Below, piece after piece: positions 10,044 to 18,200 of a stretch of 64,000 bases of DNA. Every line of letters begins with the position of its first letter. Within the stretch, counting starts at the first letter, position 1. Under the pieces are notes generated by a model that was not told where the DNA came from, ran no database searches, and saw only the letters and a list, made by a program, of their open reading frames with translations. Source of the DNA: Ichthyophis bannanicus (taxonomy: Eukaryota; Chordata; Amphibia; Gymnophiona; Ichthyophiidae); assembly GCA_033557465.1 (NCBI GenBank), contig CM066035.1:916680235-916744234 (forward strand). The letters run 5' to 3'. The position numbers and the translations under genes were made by a program.

Positions 10044-11132
10044 TTGTGGAAGAGATGTTTCTGGATTTTGTATAAAGAGGTTGGGTCCTGGATCTCCAAA
10101 CCCTTACTGTGTCTTCTTCCCCTGGCTCTATCCATCATTAACTCCAGCCTCTCGTCTGACCTACCTCTTCCCTGGAAACAGGTAATTGTCTATTGTGATG
10201 TAGGAGACTCTTGTGAAGCAATGGAAACTGATGGTGATCCGGTGGAGAGAACCGGTACTGTAGGGGAATGCAGGATTTTCTCTTCTGAGATGAAAAAACA
10301 CAGAGCTAATCAGGAACCACACCTCACCTCAAGGCAGGTGAGGAGCCAAGTCTCTGATTGGACACGCCCAAGCAGGAGGCGGGCAGTGCAGTACTCAAGC
10401 AGCTTGTTAAGAACGCAGAAGCAGAAACAGTTAGATGAGCGAGGAGAGCAAGGAGATCAGCAAGGACACAAGCACCTGGATGAGGACAGGTCAGATGACC
10501 AGGAACAGGAATCGTTGGAGAGAGAACCACTAAGCAGCTGTGATCCACAAAGGAGCAGACAGGACCTGGGAGACTCAGGGGCAAAGAAAGACTTCTGTAA
10601 GCAGAAGAATTCAAAGGCACTGAGAGACCCAAGGCTACAGCTCAGAAGTTTAAAGGACCAAGCAGAACCTTGGAATAGGAGGCAGAGGGAGAAAGAAATA
10701 CCCTGGAAGAAGCCCCAGCACAAGGTATCTGGTGGGTTTGGAACGGCTAGCAAGCTTAACAGTGGGAAGCCAGAAAGAGTGAACTTTAATTGTGAAAGAC
10801 AGGACAAAGGCAGAAAGTTTGATAGTAATTGGTTGAGCCAAGAGAAGCCTGACTGTTTTCCTTTTAAAACTCTAAGAGACTCTCCAAGCACAGCTGAAGC
10901 GTTTTACCCTGCACTTTCATTTGGAGATAGGTGGGGGAAGGGAAATGCTTACATGCTGAACTCTTGTCCGAGTAGAAGCACTGATAATTGCCAAGAGATA
11001 AGAACTGTAAACAAGCATTTACCTGAAGGAGGATATCCTCAGCCTAGTTCAGAAAATACACAGGCTGAATTACTTCTCACTGAATTCAGGGAGTTCCTTA
11101 AGAGCAGAGCAGTTTCTCCCAATTCAACATGA
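10044..11132 (+). CDS. Uncharacterised 362-codon ORF, charged protein, LTR-element-like
   Basis: An uninterrupted ATG-initiated frame of 362 codons, unusual in a window where nearly every other long frame is broken. The N-terminal 40 residues are hydrophobic; the rest is strongly charged and rich in Q, R, E, K and D without a domain I recognise. Its last residues come from the palindromic element that begins at 11,124, so the native stop has probably been lost. The composition and a short shared string (PFKTLRD here, SFKTLKD there) resemble the open frame inside the LTR-like insertion at 31,379-32,942. A retroelement accessory or gag-like protein, or a chance frame in an LTR, are both possible. 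The start codon is not supported by any independent signal. Confidence 0.35.
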   Translation: MWKRCFWILYKEVGSWISKPLLCLLPLALSIINSSLSSDLPLPWKQVIVYCDVGDSCEAMETDGDPVERTGTVGECRIFSSEMKKHRANQEPHLTSRQVRSQVSDWTRPSRRRAVQYSSSLLRTQKQKQLDERGEQGDQQGHKHLDEDRSDDQEQESLEREPLSSCDPQRSRQDLGDSGAKKDFCKQKNSKALRDPRLQLRSLKDQAEPWNRRQREKEIPWKKPQHKVSGGFGTASKLNSGKPERVNFNCERQDKGRKFDSNWLSQEKPDCFPFKTLRDSPSTAEAFYPALSFGDRWGKGNAYMLNSCPSRSTDNCQEIRTVNKHLPEGGYPQPSSENTQAELLLTEFREFLKSRAVSPNST

Positions 11133-11313
11133 ATTCTCTTGTTTGATCTCTACGCCTCCCACGGCATGCGCGGCGTTTTTTCGAACTACAAGGAGATATT
11201 GAGGAACGTGGGCAGCAGTCAACAAACCCTCCTGAAGAAACTCCGGTGTGGAGTGAAACGCTCAGAAAGGTGCCGTGGGAGGCGTAGAGATCAAACAAGA
11301 GAATTCATGTTGA
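11124..11313. mobile_element. Palindrome-bounded element, probable Penelope terminal fragment
   Basis: Perfect 43-bp inverted repeats lie at 11,124-11,166 and 11,271-11,313. The 104-nt interior ends in a hammerhead-like core. Inverted copies of a terminal repeat facing each other are a known arrangement of Penelope-like elements (partial or inverted pseudo-LTRs). No coding sequence is present. The exactness of the arms shows a recent or protected duplication. Confidence 0.55.
11232..11259 (+). ncRNA. Hammerhead-ribozyme-like core
   Basis: CTGAAGA (11,232-11,238), one extra A, a perfect 5-bp stem II (ACTCC/GGAGT with loop GGTGT, 11,240-11,254), then GAAAC (11,255-11,259). Stem II and both conserved boxes are intact. 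Downstream I do not find a clean stem III plus UH cleavage site; stem I would rely on CCTC pairing with GAGG near 11,279. Probably a decayed or minimal hammerhead. Confidence 0.5.
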
Positions 11314-11585
11314 GATAAGCTTTTTCAATAGCTTTTAAAACACAACGGTGGTGGTGAATTGGTGATATTGCTATACCCTTATATATATATTTTTTTCCCA
11401 CAGTGGTCATTGATGCTATCAAAGCGCTGTCTGTTTTCCACTAAGATAGTGGTGTAGAGCGCTACTGAGGTCTGAGACTACACTTGGGAGTAGAAATACA
11501 TTGAGAATTTAAAGATATACCTGCTAGCCACCCTAACCATTGCTGCATGTTTGTATGGAGTAATTTTGTAATTTATGTGATATTT
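11314..11585. other. Unassigned, possibly the rest of the Penelope terminal region
   Basis: AT-rich, with 'cttatatatatattttttt'. No coding sequence. Confidence 0.35.
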
Positions 11586-13680
11586 CTCTGGGAACAAGCA
11601 GGAAGTCGGTCCTCATAGATGGGTGACGTCGATACCGATGGAGCCCTATGCAGAAACTTCTCCCCAGCTTTCAAAAAAAGCCTTTGGGAGATGTACCACG
11701 CTTTTGTAGTCCCCTTCCTGCCCAAGGGTGCCATCTTATCTCGGTCTCCTTTTTTCCGCGGAGCCCACCAGACATTTGTCTGTTTTCCCCGGAAAAAGAG
11801 CTAGTTTTCTCTTGAAAATTATTTTTTCCCAGTCACGTACCAGTTCCCTCTCCCACTCCAGCATTCACTTGCGTCGGCACTGCATCTCGGGTTCGTTTTT
11901 CTTGATTTTTTTTAACCAGCATGGTTTGCGCTCTTTTCACTGACAGAACCCTGGGTCTTTGACCTCACTGGGGCCCTTTTTCCTCTCACAGCCTCTGCCA
12001 ATGGCTTCAAGAAGTGTGATCAGTGCTCACAGACCATGTCCCTCACCGACACACATGACTGCTGCCTCCGTTGCCTCAGGCTGGAGCATGACCCTTGGAT
12101 TGTGGCCTCTGTAAAAGGATGTCCTCCAAGGCCATTAAGAGTCAGCAGCAGCAGCATGAGAAGATTTTTCAAAAGTCTGACTCTACCCTGGAGTCTCCAT
12201 CTGGGACCCCAGAGCCCTGTGGTGACCTTGCTTCCTCCGACTGAGGCCGTGGATCCTCCAAGTGGAGCACCCCGGAAGTGGAACATATGAAGAAGAAATC
12301 CTCGAGGGCAGCGTCCGTGGACAAATTGGGGAAGGCAGGTAAGTCCTGCACCTGGTGCCGCAGTCCACACCGCGAGTCCGAGGGATGGAAGCAGGAGCCC
12401 ACAAAGAATCATTGGCCTCTGGTGATTGGTCTCAAACCCCCGAGGCCATCCTGGTTGAGGACCTCCCCTCGATCCTCCGTGCCTGCGGAGCCATCTGGAC
12501 TGAAGACCAGAATGGCAGCTTTGGAGCGCAGCTTGTCTGCCTTCATGGGCCGGCAGCAAGCCATGATGCCTGGTTCTGCTAGGTCATCTGCCCAGACCAC
12601 CAGGGCCTCGACCTCAAGGACATCCCTGGATGTCATGCCGATCCTTGAGCACCATCGGCCTCGAATCGATCCTCAGCACTGGTCTTGGGATTTCCCCAAT
12701 GAGTGTCTGCAGCTCCTTCCACAGAGCTTCCGAGGGTATTGACCATTGGGCTTGGGGATTGACCTCGCAACCCGACCCGTCCTCGACTCCTCCACTGACT
12801 ACGAGTCAAACTGGAAGACTGAAGACGAAGAATTTCCAGACACCCATCACCACCGCGACGTGCCTTCGGACCCGTCTTTCTCCAAGACCCACGGCCGGTC
12901 CCCAACTGAGGATATGGCCTTCTTCTACTTTGTGTAGGACATGTCAAAGGTGTTAGCATATGACACTGAGTTGGAGGAGGACCCTCCCACGGAGAAGCTC
13001 GAGATCCTCCAGTACGAGGCCCCTCCAAAGGAGGCACAGAGTGCCCATTCCTCCAATCATGGAACGGCTGCTCCTCCACATGTGGGAAACATTGGCATCA
13101 GTGCCCATCGATGTATCAGGTCCGCCGGATCCTGGGCTTCCGGAAGGTACATCTGCCACAGAACTCCGTGGTGGTGGATTCAGCCATGCATTGGCATAAG
13201 AATCAGAAGATGTGCTCCTTGGTGCCTTCGAGAAGGGAGGCCTGCACCATGGATGCCATGGACAGAAAGTGCTACCAGGGCTCGATGCTCATCAGCCGGA
13301 TCCATGCATTTCAGCTGCACATGGGCATATACTTGAGGGACCTGGCGAAGGAACTCACCGAATTCTCAGCTGCTCTGAGGAACCCCTCCAGCATTTCCAG
13401 AACATGTCCTTTGCCGTCGGAGAGTGCTCCAAATTCATGTCTTGAGCAGCTTATGATGGCTTTGAGCCGGTGGCTAGAGTAGCTACAGCCAGGCTTGGCA
13501 CAGTCTTCCGACCTGAAGCAATGTGTTCAGGACAAATTGGTTGATGTCCCCTGCCAAGGAGAGAATCTCTTTGGCAGGCTATGATGGATAAGAGTTGGAG
13601 TCCGATTTCCTGATAAAGGACTAGGCTCTCCAAGAAGACCACTTCCCTTTCCTGACGGAAGGCCCCAAGTAAAAAGCCCC
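11586..13680 (+). mobile_element. DIRS retrotransposon, 5' half (left terminal repeat and gag)
   Basis: The start matches the left end of the DIRS at 43,559: 'acaagcaggaagtcggtcct', 'gatgggtgac', 'cgat.gatggagcc', 'ccccagctttc', 'ggtgccatctt'. It runs through a gag-like region with the same order of blocks, ending near the gag segment that precedes the reverse transcriptase in the other copy. RT, RNase H and recombinase are absent: the copy is truncated at about 13,680, where Penelope-derived sequence begins. Confidence 0.85.
12000..13640 (+). pseudogene. DIRS gag-like protein, disrupted
   Basis: Starts with ATGGCTTCAAG and encodes a Cys/His cluster (FKKCDQC...DTHDCCLRCL) that matches the start of the gag-like protein at 43,966. 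Later pieces, split over several frames, include EKLEILQYEAPPKEAQ and ARC.SMHF-type segments that align with AEEFEALQYDSPPKEAF and SRKCFQGSM in the better copy. Stops and shifts throughout show it cannot make a full protein. In DIRS elements this ORF is taken to be the nucleic-acid-binding structural protein. Confidence 0.75.
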
Positions 13681-13689
13681 CTTACTCAT

Positions 13690-14734
13690 TACTCGATTCA
13701 ATAGTTGCCTTAACTCAAATTGGAAATGTGGACCGTGAAAGCTATAGTTCAGACCAACAGGAACTGTGATGGCACTAGACTTTTTGTGAAGTGAAATGGA
13801 TATTGTTGTGTACATACATTTAAAATGGCCATAATTCGGAAAAAGGAGGAAAGAAGGGGATCCATGTAACCCCAAGCTCTCCTGCCGAGTATCTCCTTGA
13901 GAAACAATCAAATAAAAAAGCCCACAAAGAAAATGTATGAGTTAGTATCTGAATGATTTGTGATTGTACTGCCAAATTATGAGGAAAAAATGGAACATTT
14001 TCACATGACCAAAATGTTTAAAGATGGAATTTGCTTCATATAAGAAATGCTATCGCTGTAAAATGCATAGTCTGTGATTGCCTTTTTACAAATGAGGAAA
14101 GCAACTATAAAAACAGACTTCAACACTGCCCAAGAATGCCGGAGCACTATACTTATAACAGATAAGATTGAATGCTATTGTATAAATACATGAAAAATAA
14201 AATTGGTTTGGGAAAAAGAAATAGTTTAAAGAAAGGCATTCAACTTGTGCTCACCTCCCGAGTATCAGCTTGAGAAACAAATGGAGGAGAAAAGCCCGCG
14301 AAGGCAGTATTTAAATTTCGGGATGTCATGTATTCAGTCAGCCAAATTTAAATATGATGAATTAACAACCATCCGTAGAGCAGAAACAGGAGATGTAAAA
14401 CAGGTATAACAATAAGATTCACATATTTGAGTGGAGAAAACTTTGAAAGTTTAAGCATGTGGATGTCTCTGGGTTTTAAAAAAAGCAGGAAAACGATCCA
14501 CTATAAATAAAAAGAAGAACAGTCAACGCTGGCTTTAAAAGATGCAGCGGAGGGGGTGTATATTGTCTGAGGTTGTCTACCTATACGATGATATAAAAAT
14601 ACAAAACAGCAGTGAATAAAAATTGAAAAATAAATATGGAAATTAAAATGAGTAATATATGAAAAATATATGAAAAAGGAGAAAAGGGGGGGGGGGGGTA
14701 GGAACTAAGAGGAGAGGAATTCTATTATGTAAAC
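13690..14734 (-). mobile_element. Penelope 3' untranslated and pseudo-LTR region
   Basis: Downstream of the GIY-YIG frame on the minus strand. Two diverged direct copies of a terminal module are visible: 'gccgagtatctccttgagaa' near 13,884 and 'cccgagtatcagcttgagaa' near 14,260, each followed by 'agccc.c.aa'. Such repeated flanks fit Penelope pseudo-LTRs. A G run of about 13 sits at 14,686-14,698. No intact hammerhead core was found here. Confidence 0.55.
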
Positions 14735-15832
14735 TCAAAGGAAGACTGAAAAATCCAAGTCGTGATTGAAGCCTGAGGGGTGAAGTGAATTCAACTGAAA
14801 AATGATCTTCTGTTCAAGTCTTAAGAGGGTTTGGGCAACATCCCCGCCACGCCAGTGAGGATGAACGTGCCGCAAAACAAAATATTTTAAATAGTTAACC
14901 TTGTGTCGTGCTGATATCCAATGCTCAACTGAAGGTTTCTGAGGAGTAAAATGTTTGAGGCAACTACGATGTTCTATAATTCTGGTCTTAACACTCGTGT
15001 TCGTTTTTCCTATGTATAGAAGTTTACATGGGCATATGATTGCATAAATAACATTCTCAGTTTGGCAATTAGTGAAACTGGTAAGTGGAAATTTGACAAT
15101 GGATGCGGGGTGTATGAAATTTTTTTTTGTAGTAATGACATGGTCACACACGGAACAGGACCCACAGCGGAAGTCTCCCAAAGTGGGGGGTTGTCGACGC
15201 GCCACAGGCAGAGTAGAGGGGACAAGAAGATTGGAGAGATTAGGATTCCTGCGGTGGGCTATCATAACTTGGTGTGACTCAAAAGCTGGAAGTGTTTGGA
15301 CTATATGCCATTCTTTACGTATGATATCAGCTATTTGTTTGGATTTCGCAGAGAACAGGAGAGTACAGACAATCTTGTCAGAGTTGGGTTTTTCACGGGG
15401 TAAAAGTAATACATCACGTGAAGTGTTCATTGCTCGGTCATATGCTTTAACTATATATTTCAGTGGGTATTTCTTCTCTGTGAACCGTTCGCAGAGTAAG
15501 GAAGCATTATATTCAAAATAAGCAGGATCTGAACAAATTTTGGCTCTAAGAAATTGACTGACCGGCAAGTTATTTTTAAGAGAACTGTTATGAAAGCTCT
15601 GGAAATGTAAGAGATGGTTATGGTCAGTATTTTTTTGAAACAGGTCCATGTTAAAGCCCTGCTCACCTTTGATAATTTTAATATCCAAATATGAAACCTC
15701 CTGTTGATCAATGTGAGCTTCAAATTGTAAATGCGGATCTAATAAGTTGAGCCAATGCAAAAAAATATCCAGAAGGTTACGTTGTCCAGCCCAAATGAGA
15801 AGGACATCATCAATACTGTATAACGCTGCCAC
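14735..15832 (-). pseudogene. Penelope-like RT C-terminal half plus GIY-YIG endonuclease
   Basis: This 365-codon frame starts inside the reverse transcriptase at the catalytic motif (YSIDDVLLIW) and continues through the thumb (SYLDIKI, LPREKPNSDK). It then has a Cys-rich linker (RCGSCSVCDHV) and ends in a GIY-YIG nuclease: IYAIICPC, LLYIGKT and KTRIIEHRS, then an H-rich C-terminal part with a conserved LE. This RT then GIY-YIG order is diagnostic of Penelope-like retroelements, where the nuclease nicks the target to prime reverse transcription. The catalytic site has an extra residue compared with the usual YIDD. The upstream RT half is in another frame. Confidence 0.9.
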
Positions 15833-15968
15833 AATTTAATGTTTTGTTTAAATGGATGTGTACTCAAAATGTTTTCTCAAAGAGAGCTACATAGAGATTT
15901 ACAATATCTGGTGCCATCGAGGACCCCATGGCCACCCCTTTAACCTGCAGGTAAAACAATCCATCAAA
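15833..15968 (-). pseudogene. Penelope RT motif region with stop and frameshift
   Basis: Between the two open halves the minus strand still reads LQVKGVAMGSSMAPD, the conserved RT segment before the catalytic aspartates. A stop lies before it (near 15,968) and another after it, and the frame changes before YSIDD. This is the lesion that inactivates the RT. Confidence 0.8.
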
Positions 15969-16715
15969 CTAGAAAAAGTTGTTATTTAGAGCAAGGCTAG
16001 CTAATTGTGTAAGGAAGAAGGTAGGAAGACGTTTTAACCTGTCTTCTCTCTGTAGGAACATATCTTCTAACATGACAAGGGCCTCATTCTGGGGTATGTT
16101 GTTGTATAGAAATGCAATATCAAGGGTGACAAGAAAAAGATCGCTATGATAACCTGTAAATTTTTGTAAAATTTGTATGATGTGAGAGGAATCTCTTGTG
16201 TATGCGGGTGCTTTAGCAACAAAAGGTCGTAATATCACATCCAAAAATTGTTCAAAAAGAGATCCTATTGCAAAAATAATCGGACGACCAGGTGGATTAT
16301 GGAGTGACTTGTTTATTTTGGGGAGAACGTATATAGTAGGAACAACAGGGTGTGAGATAGTTAGAAATTTCTTTTCTTTCTTTGTTAAGTAACCTGCTTC
16401 AGCACCTATATGGATAAGGGAGTCCAACTTCTGTTTCAAAGACGAGGTGGGATCTTTATCAAGTCTTATGTAAAATGTTGTATCTTGTAATTGTCTCTTA
16501 ATTTCGGTAATATAGTCTCTCCTGTTCATGACAACTATTGCCCCTCCTTTGTCAGCTGGTTTAATAACTAACTGTAAATCTGTTCTAAGTTGTTTAATCA
16601 TCTCAAGTTGGTCACGAGTAATATTATGGAATGTCCGGCTTGGTTTTTCTTCCAGTGTTTTGATAGCCTTTAAAACGGCCTTTTCAAAAATGTCAATAGC
16701 AAGAGGATTTTCCAA
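15969..16715 (-). pseudogene. Penelope-like RT, N-terminal half
   Basis: This 248-codon frame carries the Penelope RT signatures VIKPADKGGAIVVM, YVLPKINKS, PGRPI and TLDIAFLYNNIPQ in the expected order, ending near LASLALNNNFF where the finger/palm transition follows. It reads into the broken motif region at 15,833-15,968. The true N-terminus is missing from this end and is found inverted immediately next to it (16,717-16,940), so the ATG here is internal to the ancestral protein. Confidence 0.9.
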
Positions 16716-16716
16716 G

Positions 16717-16940
16717 AATTATTACCATGACGACGATCAATTTATACAAGCTTGGAACTCCATCCTCAATAAATGTTCTCTGGACATTATGATTCTTTTA
16801 ATTCGGACATCTAGGAAGAGGACGGAACACAATATTGTAGATATTGAAGCAAAACTTAATGCTCTCAAACTAGAAGATACTAGATTTGATAGACTTTTTT
16901 CTGATTATAACAAAAACTTAGAGTCATATAAAAAGATGAT
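16717..16940 (+). pseudogene. Penelope ORF N-terminal segment, inverted
   Basis: The plus strand encodes YYHDDDQFIQAWNSILNKC, then an EHNIVDIEAKLNAL-type coiled stretch and NLESYKKMIKDTH. This matches the style and order of the N-terminal helical region of Penelope-like proteins. It lies head-to-head with the RT half on the minus strand, so the 5' part of the same element is inverted. Whether both pieces came from one integration event is inferred from their exact abutment. Confidence 0.7.
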
Positions 16941-17480
16941 CAAGGACACACATGGGATCTGGGTGCAGCTGCTCTGTGTGCCTCGGCTACACGTGGTCTC
17001 TGCGTGTGGGTACTGCACCTACCCAGTCCACTGGTGTGCTTGGTCTGCATGTGCAACTAGAGCTTGCTGGCACATCACATAAGAAGTCTTGGGCACTCAC
17101 ATGCCTGCTACGAAGAAATGTTGCCTGGCCTATGGCAAACATCAGATTAGCACAATGAATCTCTCTGTGGGCATTGTACAAAGAACCCCAGGGACCCTTT
17201 GGAAGTGGTTCCTTCACGGGCTAGTGGCAAAGGCACCTCTCCACTGTTACCCTTGGAGTGGACAATTGCAGGGCCAGAGTCGAAAAGGACAGTGCCCTAG
17301 CCTTGGAATCCTCTTCCCCTCGACTTATTCTACCTCACTTCACCCTATGGTAGCAAGACAATTGCAACAAGAGTTGCCTTGAGCTCTCCCAATCATTGGA
17401 ATACCTCAGGGCTCTGTATATCCACTTCTTGTCCACGGAGAGAGTGACAAAGTTGTTGTCTCTCTCACTCTGAGAAACTA
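16941..17480. other. Unassigned sequence
   Basis: Part may be DIRS-related ('ccttggaatcctcttcccct' is similar in style to DIRS coding sequence), but I cannot support a call. Confidence 0.35.
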
Positions 17481-17481
17481 G

Positions 17482-17533
17482 TGAGGATAACAAAAGTTAC
17501 AACACATTAATAATAGATTATTTCAATTACCCC
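17482..17533 (+). mobile_element. CR1 family A fragment (endonuclease segment)
   Basis: 'aacaaaagttacaacaca' followed by 'atttcaattacccc' matches the CR1 endonuclease region at 42,543-42,590 and 28,885-28,935. The CR1 then breaks off and resumes about 140 CR1-bases further on at 18,201. Confidence 0.75.
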
Positions 17534-18200
17534 ATCAGCAGTCATGGAGAAATGCCTTCTCAGGCTCTCGAAGAATAAATCACAGTGCTGCTGGCTGTGC
17601 AGCATTCTGAGGTCTCAGCGTCGGCTTCATTGACATTGGCCTCCAAGCAACCGATTCTCGAGACATACACCTTGCCTGTGCGAGATGCACCATCCTTGGG
17701 GTATCAAAGGGCGCCAACATCGGTTCTTGCCCTGCAAATATTACTCTCTAGAGTTTTGGAGTTTGGTACACCCTCAAAAACTGGAAGAACATTGCTACAT
17801 CATTCTTCCCGAAGGGGCTCTCGAGTCCCCTGGGTCTAATTAGAGATGTTTATGTTTATTATCATTTGATATACCACCCTTTATGACATCAGGGCAGTGC
17901 ATAAACTCAAAAATATAAAGTAAGGCCAGAGGCCAGAAAAGAAGAGGAACTACAATGTGCGACAAGAAAGAAAAGTTAATCAAAAAAAGGTTTGGACAAG
18001 TTCCTGAAGGAAAGGTCCGTAAACCATTATTAAAGGGGACCGGGGATTTCCACTGCTTGCCCCAATATAAGCATTGTGGAACCTGTGTCTTTCGGGAAAA
18101 CTACTAGGTACTTGTAACCTAGATTGCCACTGTTGGAAACAGGATACTGGGTTTGATGGACCTTGGTCTGACCCAGTATTGCTCATGTTATGTTCTTATG
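17534..18200 (+). mobile_element. Chimeric insert: DIRS piece, antisense L2 3' end, CR1 3' end
   Basis: Three parts are joined without gaps. 17,534-17,841 is a DIRS gag-type piece, 17,842-17,985 is the 3' end of an L2 in minus orientation, and 17,985-18,200 is a CR1 family A 3' end with its TTATGTTCTTATG tail. The first two parts recur, nearly identical, at 36,005-36,451. The insert lies inside another CR1 and replaces a stretch of it. Confidence 0.75.

Noticed and set aside
10324..10891. Minus-strand ORFs of 102 and 144 codons opposite the 362-codon ORF
   Set aside because: Shadows of the plus-strand frame with Leu/Ser-rich products, typical of antisense of Q/E/R-rich coding sequence.
14250..14310. 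Possible hammerhead in the 3' region of the 14.7-kb Penelope copy
   Set aside because: The minus strand has CTGATAC in place of CUGANGA and no GAAA box at the right distance, so the core is not supported.
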